A program made the translations under genes and the position numbers. A stretch of DNA of 64,000 nucleotides from Rhodococcus jostii RHA1 (GTDB lineage Bacteria > Actinomycetota > Actinomycetes > Mycobacteriales > Mycobacteriaceae), in NCBI RefSeq assembly GCF_000014565.1, contig NC_008268.1:5336501-5400500 (forward strand), written 5' to 3'. This document shows positions 35,912 through 44,666 of the stretch, piece by piece (the stretch's first letter is position 1; every line of letters starts with the position of its first letter). The notes beneath the pieces were generated by a model. That model was not told the DNA's origin. It searched no databases and was given only the letters and a program-made list of their open reading frames with translations.

Positions 35912-37495
35912 TCAGTCGACGTCGGCCAGTTCCTCGTCCTTCCACGGCGCCGGAGACGACCCTTTCCGGCCCGGCGCCCACACCGCGAGCACGACCGCGG
36001 ATGCAAAGCACACGCAGGCCAGGGCGATGGACGCCTCGTCCATTCCCTCGAGGAACGCTTTCCGGGCGAAGCTCGCGAGCTGCTCACCCTGCGGTCCCGC
36101 CGACTGGGCGACGTGCAGCGCGGCGGCCAGGGAACTCGACACGGGCTCCTTCGCGACGTCGGGGACGGCGTCGACGGCCGGCTGGACGTGCCTGCCGTAG
36201 CCCGCGGCCAGGATGCTGCCTGCCAGTGCGACGCCGATCGCCGCCCCGATCTCGCGTGCCGTGTCGTTGACGGCGGACGCCACTCCCTGTTTCTCGTCAG
36301 GAGTGTTCTGCACGATCGCGGTGGTGGCGGGTGCGGTGCACAGGCCGATGCCGAACGCGGCCACGACCAGCGGCAGAGCCACCTGGGGGTAGCTCGAGTA
36401 CTCGTCGAGCCGGACCATCAGCAGGATTCCGACACCGAGAATCGCGGCGCCGACGGAGAGCAACGGGCGGAGGCCGACATAGGGGAGGACGAACGGCATC
36501 CCCACGGACAGCATCATCACGGGTACCGCGATGGGGGCGAGCGCGAGCGCCGACTCCAGCGGCGAGTAGCTCAGCACCAGTTGCAGGTACTGCACCGCGA
36601 AGAAGAAGAGCCCGAGGATGGCGAGGAACTGCACCAGCAACGACATCGACCCCGACCCGAAGGCGCGGTTGGCGAAGAGCCGCACGTCGAGGAGCGGATG
36701 CTCGCGGCGCAGCTCGACGAGCGCGAACGCTACCGCGGCGGCGACGCCACCCGCCATGAGCCCGACGACGGCGGGATCCAACCAGCCGCGGTGCGGCGCC
36801 TCGATCGTGCCGAGCACGAACAGGCCCACCGCCGCCGCGATCGTCACGGTGCCGGGAAGGTCGAGCGGTGCCTGGTCGGTCTGGCGTGAGGAGGCGATGG
36901 TGAATCCGGTGAGGAAGAGGACGCCGGACACCACGGCGAGGCTCACGAAGATCGCCTTCCACGACCACTGTTCGAGCAGCAGTCCCGAGACCAGCAGTCC
37001 GGCGATCGCGCCCGACCCGGCGACACCCGACCAGATGCCGACGGCCCGGCCGCGCTGGGACAGCGGGAAACCTGCGGTGAGCAGCGACAGCGTCGCCGGC
37101 ATCACGAAGGCTGCGCCGATGCCGGCGACCGCGCGGGACCCGATGATCCACTCCGGGCTGTCGTTCAGGATCGGAATAGCGGCACCCAGGCCGAAGATCA
37201 GCAGTCCGAACATGAGGAGGCCGCGGCGACCGTACCGGTCGCCGAGCGCGCCCGCCGGAAGCAGGAGGGCGGCCAGGGTGAGGGTGTAGCCGTCGACGAT
37301 CCACGTCAGCTGGCTCTGGGTCGCGCCCGTGTCGCGCGCGAGGTCGGGCAAGGCGGTGTTCAGCGCGGCCATCGCCGCGACGACGAGCGCGACCGCGCAG
37401 CACGCGACGGTCAGCATCCAGATCTGCCGAAGGGTCCAGCCGGTGGTGTTGCTCTGTTCGATGTCCTGCGGTGGTGCGGAGTCCCGAGAGCGCAC
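35912..37495 (-). CDS. MFS exporter, DHA2 (14-helix) family
   Basis: A 527-residue drug/H+ antiporter of the EmrB/QacA type. It has about 14 helices, motif A GDRYGRRGLL after helix 2, the WIVDGYTLTLAALLLPAGAL helix 1-2 region, and the motif C-like GSGAIAGLLVSG in helix 5. A TetR gene is divergently transcribed 96 bases away, with direct palindromic boxes between them, which is the classical arrangement for an inducible exporter. Confidence 0.92.
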   Translation of the reverse strand: MRSRDSAPPQDIEQSNTTGWTLRQIWMLTVACCAVALVVAAMAALNTALPDLARDTGATQSQLTWIVDGYTLTLAALLLPAGALGDRYGRRGLLMFGLLIFGLGAAIPILNDSPEWIIGSRAVAGIGAAFVMPATLSLLTAGFPLSQRGRAVGIWSGVAGSGAIAGLLVSGLLLEQWSWKAIFVSLAVVSGVLFLTGFTIASSRQTDQAPLDLPGTVTIAAAVGLFVLGTIEAPHRGWLDPAVVGLMAGGVAAAVAFALVELRREHPLLDVRLFANRAFGSGSMSLLVQFLAILGLFFFAVQYLQLVLSYSPLESALALAPIAVPVMMLSVGMPFVLPYVGLRPLLSVGAAILGVGILLMVRLDEYSSYPQVALPLVVAAFGIGLCTAPATTAIVQNTPDEKQGVASAVNDTAREIGAAIGVALAGSILAAGYGRHVQPAVDAVPDVAKEPVSSSLAAALHVAQSAGPQGEQLASFARKAFLEGMDEASIALACVCFASAVVLAVWAPGRKGSSPAPWKDEELADVD

Positions 37496-37524
37496 GATGT
37501 AGTCCCTCCGTGGAAGTAACGAGA

Positions 37525-37553
37525 CTGCCAGTATCGTTGGTAGACTGACAGTT
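37525..37553. promoter_or_regulatory. Paired ACTGNCAGT boxes between MFS and TetR genes
   Basis: ACTGCCAGT (37525-37533) and ACTGACAGT (37545-37553) are each palindromic and lie 20 bases apart centre to centre, about two helix turns. This suits two repressor dimers on one face. Confidence 0.65.
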
Positions 37554-37591
37554 CACAAGAGGTCGGGCAGTGGCAGGAACAGGCGGTGCAG

Positions 37592-38257
37592 ATGACCGAG
37601 CAGGATCCCCGCAGGCAGCGCTCTCGCGCGAGACTTCTCGACGCCGCGACAACTCTTCTCGCGAAGGGTGGCACCGACGCCGTGACGATCGACGCCGTCA
37701 CCAAACTCGCGAACGTCGCTCGGGCCACGCTCTACCGCCATTTCGACAACGGCACCGAACTGGTCGCCGCGGCCTTCGGGCGGCTGATCCCACCCGCGCC
37801 GACAGTGCCCGCCGACGGCGACCTCCGTGACCGGCTCGTCGAGTTGATGGTCAGTCAGGCGAAACTGATCGAGAGTGCCCCCATGAACGTGACGGCCATG
37901 TGCTGGCTCGGCATGGGTCCGGCATTGGACGACTACTCGAGCGCGGCCGCCGTCGAGGCGGACAAACCGGAACTGCGGACGCTGAGGCAGACCATCGTCG
38001 AGCAGTACCGGGCGGCGTTCGACCAGGTCTTCGGAACACCCGAGGCGGCCGAACGCCTCGGCGAATTCGACTACGACCTCGCTCTCGCGCAACTCATCGG
38101 ACCACTCGTCTTCACCCGGCTCGCGACCCTGACCCCACTGGGACGGACCGCGTGTGAGCAGATCGTCGACGACTTCCTCGCCGCACGCGCCGCCCAGGTC
38201 GCCGCCGGTCCGGCCACGCCGGCGCTCCTCGAGATACCGCCTGCTCAGGCATTGTGA
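37592..38257 (+). CDS. TetR-family regulator of the adjacent exporter
   Basis: A 221-residue regulator. The helix-turn-helix is in RARLLDAATTLLAKGGTDAVTIDAVTKLANVARATLYRHF (about residues 12-52), followed by a helical ligand domain. A GTG two codons upstream (37586) is an alternative start. It is divergent from the DHA2 exporter. Confidence 0.9.
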   Translation: MTEQDPRRQRSRARLLDAATTLLAKGGTDAVTIDAVTKLANVARATLYRHFDNGTELVAAAFGRLIPPAPTVPADGDLRDRLVELMVSQAKLIESAPMNVTAMCWLGMGPALDDYSSAAAVEADKPELRTLRQTIVEQYRAAFDQVFGTPEAAERLGEFDYDLALAQLIGPLVFTRLATLTPLGRTACEQIVDDFLAARAAQVAAGPATPALLEIPPAQAL

Positions 38258-38296
38258 CGTCGACAGCTCCGCACGTCGTCATTACCGTGGCACGTG

Positions 38297-38319
38297 CGCG
38301 CGGCACCGGATGCCGCGCG
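38297..38319 (+). terminator. Hairpin after the TetR gene
   Basis: Eight-bp arms CGCGCGGC / GCCGCGCG with a 7-base loop, about 40 bases after the stop. Confidence 0.5.
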
Positions 38320-38350
38320 TATCGAATGAATGGTGTGGGAAGGTTTCTCG

Positions 38351-38455
38351 ATGATCACTGATGCACTCAACTGGCTCCTCGGTGCTTGGGGCGGCGTCGC
38401 CGCCGGCAGCAGCGGATACTCCATCCCGCCCGGAACCCTTCCCTTCGGAAGCTGA
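38351..38455 (+). CDS. Possible 34-aa peptide
   Basis: A short ORF beginning MITDALNWLLGAWGGVAAGS and ending in a Pro/Gly/Ser tail (PPGTLPFGS). GGGAAGG lies about eight bases before the ATG. It occupies the gap after the TetR terminator, and its stop is seven bases from the end of the convergent adenylate cyclase gene. The amphipathic N-terminal half and small size recall the tiny outer-membrane porin subunits of corynebacteria, but there is no sequence match to claim. It may also be non-coding. Confidence 0.4.
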   Translation: MITDALNWLLGAWGGVAAGSSGYSIPPGTLPFGS

Positions 38456-38461
38456 CGGTCG

Positions 38462-39517
38462 CTAGGCGTCCCGGTCTCGGCGCAGCACGAACTGTTCGAG
38501 TCGTCGAATCCCTCGAACACGTCGTGAGCGTAGCTGCTTGAGGTAGTAACCGGGGGCGTCGGCGAGTTCGTGGGCGAGCGCCTCGTCGATCAGCACCGTG
38601 CCGGGACGCGCCGAACCGGTGAGTCGCGCCGCGGTGTTGACGACGGAGCCGTAGAGGTCGCCGAACCGGACGAGCACCGGACCCATCGCGAGTCCTACCC
38701 GCAGTTCGGGGTCCGTCTCGTCCGGCAGAACCTGCTCCCGCAGCTGCAGGGCGATCTCCGCCGCATCGGCCGGCGACTCGACCGCGAACATCACCTCGTC
38801 GCCGACCGTCTTCACCACCCATCCCTGATGCCGGCCGATGACCGACGTCGACGCCGACTCGAATCGTTCCAGAAGGTCGCTCAGTTCCCGGGCACCGAGC
38901 TGACGGGTCAGCGACGTGTACCCGACGATGTCCGCGAAGCCGACCACCAGTTTCCGGCTCGCGACCTCCTCGCCGGGATTCCCGACGTTGCGACCGGTGG
39001 TCGAGGCGATGTGCCTGCGCCACACGTATGCCTGCAACGACTCGACCGCCGGGAGGATCTCGGCGGTGAGTTCGCGCACCTGCTCCCGGATGGCCTGCTC
39101 GTCGCTGCCCGCGGACCCCGCGAGCTGATCGACGATGTGGGTGCTGATCAATGACACCTGCCATTCGGCGAGCCGCGACATCGCCTGGCCGAGTGCACGG
39201 GCCGCCGCCACCTCGCGTTCCGGCGAGATGATCCCCTGGTCGACGAGCGAGGCGATGGTGCGCAACGCGGCGGCGTCCCCCTCGGTGAACATGACGCCGT
39301 CCGGATCGGTGTCGACCGCGAAACCCATCGACACCCACAGGCGGTCCGCCCGTTCGAGGGACACCCCCGCGAAGTCGGCGATCTCGGCCCGCGTGTAGCG
39401 GCGGGGCCCGCCCAGAAGCGATTCCTCGAGATCGGCCTGGACGTCGCGGAGCAGGGTCGGTGAGATCTGCGTCGTCGTTGCGGTCTCGTCGCCGTTCTCC
39501 GGTGCTTCCGAGGTCAC
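38462..39517 (-). CDS. Class III adenylate cyclase with N-terminal regulatory domain
   Basis: A 351-residue cyclase like mycobacterial Rv1264/Rv2212. A helical N-terminal domain (about residues 15-180) is probably autoinhibitory. The C-terminal catalytic domain (about 190-345) has the two metal aspartates in GFADIVGYTSL and TVGDEVMF, a lysine before the second (VVKTVGDE), the adenine-binding Asp in FGDLYGS, and the transition-state Asn/Arg in VVNTAARL. All key residues are present, so it should be active. The GTG at 39517 has GAGAGGA five bases upstream and is preferred to the ATG at 39547. Confidence 0.92.
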   Translation of the reverse strand: MTSEAPENGDETATTTQISPTLLRDVQADLEESLLGGPRRYTRAEIADFAGVSLERADRLWVSMGFAVDTDPDGVMFTEGDAAALRTIASLVDQGIISPEREVAAARALGQAMSRLAEWQVSLISTHIVDQLAGSAGSDEQAIREQVRELTAEILPAVESLQAYVWRRHIASTTGRNVGNPGEEVASRKLVVGFADIVGYTSLTRQLGARELSDLLERFESASTSVIGRHQGWVVKTVGDEVMFAVESPADAAEIALQLREQVLPDETDPELRVGLAMGPVLVRFGDLYGSVVNTAARLTGSARPGTVLIDEALAHELADAPGYYLKQLRSRRVRGIRRLEQFVLRRDRDA

Positions 39518-39681
39518 GTCGTTCCTCTCGATACGTTCGATCCGCACGCATGGTCGCCGGTGCGTCCGTCCCCCTCAATCTGCCACTGTGCGAGCCCGTC
39601 CGATGCGGAACCGTCGGTGGGGTGTGCGAGAGTTGCGGTGCTCACGAGCGTAACCAGGAGACAGACCAGAAAGGACAGCGC

Positions 39682-40395
39682 ATGCCGCCCCGTAGACGTT
39701 CCGGTGCCGCCGCACCGGATCACCTGACCGCGGAGAATCTCGAGACCCTCGCTGCCGCGATCGCGGAAGGTAAGCGGGCCACCGTGTATCTGCGCGAGGC
39801 GATGCCCAGCCTCGGGCTCGAGGCCGGAGCCTCGGCGAAAGCTATCTCGGTGCAAGGCAATACGCTCTTGATCCGCCCCAAGGGTGTCGACGACGAGCTC
39901 CCCTTCGAAGCGGAGGAGCTTCTGATGAGACGAATTCCGGCCCCCAAGCCTGCGCCCGCACCCGCCGCCCGCGCGACACCGGTCGTGCACCAGGAGATCG
40001 AGCCCGGCCCGCCCCCTGCCTCCAAGACGCCCGCCGCCAAGACCGTCGCGACGCCTGCGCCCGTTGCCACCGCGGTTCCGAAACCCGCCGCGGCACCGGC
40101 CAAACGCACCAGCAAGAAGGTGCCCGCGGGAGTCAGCGTCACCATCCACGCCGGCGCCGACAACGACTGGAGCGTCACCGTCGCGCACGGAGCCAAGCGT
40201 CCGGGCAAGGCCGTCCCCGTCTCTCCGGACGCCGTCGAGCGCGCCGTCCGGGAACTCGGCGAGGAGACGGCGATCGAAGCCGTCGAGTCGATCATCGTGG
40301 CGGCACGCAACCTCGCGGCGGCCCGGGTGGACGAGCTGAGCCGGCAACTCGAGGACGCCCGCAAAGCACTGGAGGCACTCGGCGCCGTCGAGTAG
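39682..40395 (+). CDS. DUF6319-like, Ala/Pro/Lys-rich protein
   Basis: A 237-residue protein in three parts. A conserved N-terminal domain (about residues 12-85) carries LAAAIAEGKRATVYLREAMP and GNTLLIRPKGVDDELPFEAEEL. A low-complexity Pro/Ala/Lys linker spans about 86-150. A C-terminal domain (about 150-237) ends in a charged helix likely to form a coiled coil. The basic, disordered linker suggests nucleic-acid or cell-envelope contact, but no function is known. The family name is from memory. Confidence 0.7.
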   Translation: MPPRRRSGAAAPDHLTAENLETLAAAIAEGKRATVYLREAMPSLGLEAGASAKAISVQGNTLLIRPKGVDDELPFEAEELLMRRIPAPKPAPAPAARATPVVHQEIEPGPPPASKTPAAKTVATPAPVATAVPKPAAAPAKRTSKKVPAGVSVTIHAGADNDWSVTVAHGAKRPGKAVPVSPDAVERAVRELGEETAIEAVESIIVAARNLAAARVDELSRQLEDARKALEALGAVE

Positions 40396-40517
40396 CGCCC
40401 GGGTGAGTAACGGGTCGCGGTCTCTACATCGGCATTCCCCCACACAGGTCTTGCGCGGGGTGGGATTCTTATGGGGAGACACGCGGCCGTCGGGGCTCAT
40501 CCGGGAAGGTTCGAAAA

Positions 40518-41171
40518 ATGTTGAAACGATTCGCGGCGGTTGTTGCGGCGACAGCGGGAATTCTGGGATTCGTTGCGGCGGGGTCCGCGACAGCAGCTCC
40601 GGCCGCCGTCTTGGGGGGCGGTTCGGGGATCGTGGTGAACGACGAACTCGTCTGCTCACTCACCACCATCGGCCACGACAACGCGGGCAGGCTCGTCGGC
40701 CTGACGGCGGGCCACTGCGGTGAGGCGGGCTCCTACGTGGTGCCCGAAGCCAGTCAGGACAGTGGCATCGTCGGAAAGTTCGTCGTCTCCAATCCCGCTC
40801 TCGACTACGCGGTGATCCAGTTCGACCCGGCGAAGGTCGTCCCGGTCAACCGGGTCGGCGGCGTCACCATCACCCAAATCGGCGCACCGGCAGCGTTCCC
40901 GCAGGTGGCGTGCAAGGAAGGCCGCACCACGGGCAACACCTGCGGCATCGTCTACGGCGACCTCATGCAGACGGGGGAGACGTGGACCCAGGCCTGCGTG
41001 ATCGAGGGTGACTCGGGCGCACCGATGGTCGTCGGCACCACCCTGGTGGCCATGGTCAACGCCTACCTCGCGGCACCGTGCATCGGCCCGGAGATCGGCA
41101 CCAACCTCAACTCCATCGTCGCCGATATGAACGCGAGCGGTGGTCCCGGCGCCGGGTTCCGGCCCATCTAG
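40518..41171 (+). CDS. Secreted S1 (chymotrypsin-like) serine protease
   Basis: A 217-residue exported protein. A signal peptide (about residues 1-27) ends SATAAPA. The protease follows directly with almost no propeptide. The catalytic triad is H66 (TAGHC), D96 (LDYAVI) and S166 (EGDSGAP). Cysteines at 46/67, 132/142 and 160/188 are placed for three disulfides. It resembles actinobacterial extracellular S1 proteases, and the substrate is unknown. GGGAAGG precedes the ATG. Its TAG stop is the first base-pairing arm of the long palindrome at 41169. Confidence 0.92.
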   Translation: MLKRFAAVVAATAGILGFVAAGSATAAPAAVLGGGSGIVVNDELVCSLTTIGHDNAGRLVGLTAGHCGEAGSYVVPEASQDSGIVGKFVVSNPALDYAVIQFDPAKVVPVNRVGGVTITQIGAPAAFPQVACKEGRTTGNTCGIVYGDLMQTGETWTQACVIEGDSGAPMVVGTTLVAMVNAYLAAPCIGPEIGTNLNSIVADMNASGGPGAGFRPI

Positions 41172-41242
41172 GCGCCTCCGGCGCCCGTGCGTGGTTAACG
41201 AGTCTCTGGACTCGTCAACCACGCACGGGCGCGAAGCGCCTA
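41169..41242. repeat. Long GC-rich palindromic element, copy 1
   Basis: The core arms are 24 bases (41181-41204 and 41209-41232) with one mismatch and a 4-base loop. An outer pair, TAGGCGC / GCGCCTA, extends the symmetry, so the element begins and ends with the TAG stops of the two convergent genes, the protease and ilvD. The core GTGCGTGGTTA-CGAGTC is shared with a second copy at 56049. It probably serves as a bidirectional terminator and belongs to a dispersed repeat family. Confidence 0.85.
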
Positions 41243-42934
41243 CCCGCAGACGGCGCCGCCCGAGGCGGAACCGACGAGCTTCGTGTACTTGGCCAGGACC
41301 CCGCGGGTGTAGCGCGGGGGCAGAGGCTCCCACCCGTTCTTGCGGCCGGCGAGTTCCTCTTCGTCGACGAGCAGTTCGAGGGTGCCCGTTCCGACGTCCA
41401 GTCGGATCTGGTCGCCGTCGCGGACGAACGCGATGGGACCGCCGTCGACGGCTTCCGGTGCCACGTGGCCGACGCACAGGCCGGTGGTGCCGCCGGAGAA
41501 TCGGCCGTCGGTGAGCAGGAGGACGTCCTTGCCCAGCCCGGCGCCCTTGATCGCGCCGGTGATCGCGAGCATCTCGCGCATGCCGGGACCGCCCTTGGGG
41601 CCCTCGTAGCGGATGACCACGACGTCGCCGTTCGTGATGGTGCCGTCCTCGAGGGCATCCATCGCGGCGCGTTCCCGTTCGAAGACGCGGGCGGTGCCGG
41701 TGAAGACGTCGGAGTCGAACCCGGCCGACTTCACCACCGCGCCGCCCGGGGCGAGGGACCCCTTGAGGATCGTGATTCCGCCGGTCGGGTGGATGGGCGA
41801 ACTCATCGCGCGGAGCACCTTGCCGTCCGGGTCGGGAGGGGCGATGGCCGACAGGTTCTCGGCCATGGTCTTGCCGGTGACGGTGAGGCAGTCGCCGTGC
41901 AGCATCCCGGCGTCGAGCAGGGCCTTCATGATGACGGGGACGCCGCCGATGTGGTCGACGTCCTTCATCACGTGCTTGCCGAACGGTTTGACGTCCGCGA
42001 GGTGCGGGACGCGGGCGCCGACGCGGGAGAAGTCGTCGAGGGTCAGTTCCACATCCGCTTCGCTCGCGATCGCCAGCAGGTGCAGGACGGCGTTGGTGGA
42101 ACCGCCGAAGGCCATGACCACGGCGATGGCGTTCTCGAACGCTTCCTTGGTGAGGATGTCCCTGGCGGTGATGCCGCGGCGGAGCAGTTCGACGACGGCT
42201 TCACCGCTGCGCCTCGCGAATCCGTCGCGACGACGGTCGGTGGCGGGCGGGGAGGCGCTGCCGGGCAGCGACATGCCGAGCGCCTCGGCGGCACTGGCCA
42301 TCGTGTTCGCGGTGTACATTCCGCCGCACGCGCCCTCGCCGGGACAGATGGCACGCTCGATGGCGTCGACGTCCTCACGGCTCATCAGTCCGCGCGAACA
42401 GGCGCCGACCGCCTCGAACGCGTCGATGATGGTGACGTCGCGTTCGGTGCCGTCGGACATTTTTGCGACACCGGGCAGGATCGAACCGGCGTAGAGGAAC
42501 ACGCTCGCGAGGTCGAGGCGGGCCGCGGCCATCAGCATGCCGGGCAGGGACTTGTCGCAACCGGCGAGGAGCACCGACCCGTCGAGGCGTTCGGCCTGCA
42601 TCACCGTTTCCACGCTGTCGGCGATCACCTCACGGGAGACGAGGGAGAAGTGCATGCCCTCGTGTCCCATCGAGATGCCGTCGGACACGGAGATGGTGCC
42701 GAACTCGAGGGGATACCCGCCTGCGGCGTGGACGCCGTCCTTGACGGCCTTCGCGAGCCGGTCGAGCGACAGGTTGCAGGGGGTGATCTCGTTCCAGGAC
42801 GACGCCACGCCGATCTGGGATTTCCCCCAGTCGTCGTCGCCCATGCCCACCGCACGGAGCATTCCGCGCGCTGCGGTCTTCTCCAATCCGTCGGTGACGT
42901 CACGGCTGCGGGGTTTGGGATCCGGGGTACTCAT
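41240..42934 (-). CDS. ilvD: Dihydroxy-acid dehydratase
   Basis: A 564-residue Fe-S enzyme of valine/isoleucine (and pantothenate) synthesis that turns 2,3-dihydroxy acids into 2-keto acids. The conserved regions are [58 protein letters not shown] (the cluster cysteines) and the C-terminal [23 protein letters not shown]. Length matches mycobacterial IlvD. It is transcribed alone, and its stop codon sits in the palindromic element. Confidence 0.97.
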   Translation of the reverse strand: MSTPDPKPRSRDVTDGLEKTAARGMLRAVGMGDDDWGKSQIGVASSWNEITPCNLSLDRLAKAVKDGVHAAGGYPLEFGTISVSDGISMGHEGMHFSLVSREVIADSVETVMQAERLDGSVLLAGCDKSLPGMLMAAARLDLASVFLYAGSILPGVAKMSDGTERDVTIIDAFEAVGACSRGLMSREDVDAIERAICPGEGACGGMYTANTMASAAEALGMSLPGSASPPATDRRRDGFARRSGEAVVELLRRGITARDILTKEAFENAIAVVMAFGGSTNAVLHLLAIASEADVELTLDDFSRVGARVPHLADVKPFGKHVMKDVDHIGGVPVIMKALLDAGMLHGDCLTVTGKTMAENLSAIAPPDPDGKVLRAMSSPIHPTGGITILKGSLAPGGAVVKSAGFDSDVFTGTARVFERERAAMDALEDGTITNGDVVVIRYEGPKGGPGMREMLAITGAIKGAGLGKDVLLLTDGRFSGGTTGLCVGHVAPEAVDGGPIAFVRDGDQIRLDVGTGTLELLVDEEELAGRKNGWEPLPPRYTRGVLAKYTKLVGSASGGAVCG

Positions 42935-42971
42935 GTCACCCAGCGTAGGCGGGACCCTCCGCGGCGGTTGG

Positions 42972-43538
42972 TTAAATGCGTTGCCGGGGATCGCGACCGG
43001 TCAGGGCGATCAGGCGATCCTGCAGCGGCGAGTCGTCGGGAACGTCGACGGGGTCGGCGAACAGTCCGCTCTCGGAGAGCATCTCGCGTTGGCCGTCGAG
43101 ATCCGACCAGACGCCGGCGACGAGGTGCGGGTCGAGTGTGTCGTCGGATCCGGTGGCCTTGGCGAGGTCCCATGCGTGGATGGTGACGTCGGCGATCTGC
43201 TGCCGCAGATACGGCTCGAGCGGCACCGTCCCGTAGGACAGGTGGACCTGCGTCTGCGGGTCGGTCGACGACCACGCGTGGATGGCCGCGTCCGAATACC
43301 GCTGCCATTCCGACCGCATGTCGCCGTGCAGGGGCTCGATGTCCGGGGTCGCTTCGCCGACCGTCTTCCCGGCAAGCAGTGGGGGAACCCACTGCTGTTC
43401 CTCGATGACGTGCCGCACCAGGTGGGTGACGTCCCATTCGCGGTCCGGGGTCGGCGCCGACCAGTCGGTGATCGCGGCGACCCGTGCACCGAACTCGCGG
43501 TGGGCGATGCGGGCGAGTTCGAACCAGTCGAATGCCAT
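42972..43538 (-). CDS. TIGR03086-type (DinB/mycothiol-dependent isomerase-like) protein
   Basis: A 188-residue four-helix-bundle protein of the DinB/MDMPI group. The usual metal-site histidines appear in [14 protein letters not shown] and [16 protein letters not shown]. In actinomycetes this family is thought to use mycothiol in place of bacillithiol or glutathione, but most members, including this one, have no known substrate. It is divergent from the aldo/keto reductase. Confidence 0.8.
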   Translation of the reverse strand: MAFDWFELARIAHREFGARVAAITDWSAPTPDREWDVTHLVRHVIEEQQWVPPLLAGKTVGEATPDIEPLHGDMRSEWQRYSDAAIHAWSSTDPQTQVHLSYGTVPLEPYLRQQIADVTIHAWDLAKATGSDDTLDPHLVAGVWSDLDGQREMLSESGLFADPVDVPDDSPLQDRLIALTGRDPRQRI

Positions 43539-43622
43539 GTCTTCAGGGTAGAGCCAGCCGGGTCACGATCAGCGCGATTCCAAACGATGCACCTGTCGGA
43601 GTGCTCGGGAAGGATGGTGCGC

Positions 43623-44621
43623 ATGACCAACATCCCCACCGTGCAGTTGTCCGAAGGCCTCACCGTCAGCGCGCAGGGCTACGGCGCCATGTCCGTCGCC
43701 CCCGTGTACGGCCCCGTCGATGCCGCGGAGGCGCTCGCGACCCTCCACCACGCCATCGACATCGGAGTGACGTTCATCGACACGGCCAACGTGTACGGCG
43801 ACGGCGCGAGTGAGATCGCGGTGGGCACGGTGCTGAAGGAACGCCGCGACGAGGTGCAGCTGGCCACCAAGTTCGGTCTCGTCGGCAACATCGCGAACGG
43901 CCGGCGCAGCATCAACGCCAAGCCCGACTACGTGGCGCAGGCCCTCGACGAATCGCTGTCCCGGCTCGGCGTCGACACCGTCGATCTGTACTACCTGCAC
44001 CGCGTCGACCCCGAGGTGCCCATCGAGGACACCGTCGGCGCGATCGCGGAACAGGTGAAGGCAGGCAAGGTCCGCAACATCGGACTGTCGGAGGCGACCG
44101 GCGACGAACTGCGTCGCGCGTCACAGGTGCACCCCATCGCCGCGATTCAGAGCGAGTGGAGCATCTGGAGCCGCGACGTCGAGAAGCACGTCGTTCCCGC
44201 GGCGGCCGAACTGGGCATCGGCTTCGTGCCGTACTCGCCGGTGGGCCGGGGCTTCCTCACCGGAACGTACGACCCGGCCACGCTGGGCGACAAGGATCTG
44301 CGCCGCCGGTTCCCGCGTTTCGGCGACGATGCACTGCCGGCGAACCTGAAGGTGCTCGACGTCGTCCGCGAGGTCGCTGCCGAACTCGACGCGACGCCCG
44401 CCCAGGTGTCGCTGGCGTGGCTGGACGCGAAGGGCCGCGAGTTCGGGTTGCCGTCCGTGTCGATTCCCGGCACCCGGTTCGCGGCGCGCGTCACGGAGAA
44501 CGCCGGCGCGCTCGCAGTCACGCTGACCGAGGGGCAGATCGCGCGCCTGGACCTGCTCGCGGATCTCACCGTCGGCGAGCGCACGGCCGATCCGACCTGG
44601 GTGTCGCTGGGCCGCGAGTGA
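43623..44621 (+). CDS. Aldo/keto reductase
   Basis: A 332-residue NADPH-dependent (beta/alpha)8 oxidoreductase. The tetrad is Asp in FIDTANVYGDG with the following Tyr, Lys in LATKFG, and His in YLHRVD. The NADP-binding region SIPGTRFAARVTEN comes later. It is of the AKR11/13-like length, and its substrate cannot be predicted. An ATG at 43614 is an alternative start three codons earlier. Confidence 0.93.
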   Translation: MTNIPTVQLSEGLTVSAQGYGAMSVAPVYGPVDAAEALATLHHAIDIGVTFIDTANVYGDGASEIAVGTVLKERRDEVQLATKFGLVGNIANGRRSINAKPDYVAQALDESLSRLGVDTVDLYYLHRVDPEVPIEDTVGAIAEQVKAGKVRNIGLSEATGDELRRASQVHPIAAIQSEWSIWSRDVEKHVVPAAAELGIGFVPYSPVGRGFLTGTYDPATLGDKDLRRRFPRFGDDALPANLKVLDVVREVAAELDATPAQVSLAWLDAKGREFGLPSVSIPGTRFAARVTENAGALAVTLTEGQIARLDLLADLTVGERTADPTWVSLGRE

Positions 44622-44666
44622 CTTCACTCAGCGGGTAATGCCTGCTGGGGGGTAGTTTGATCTGCG

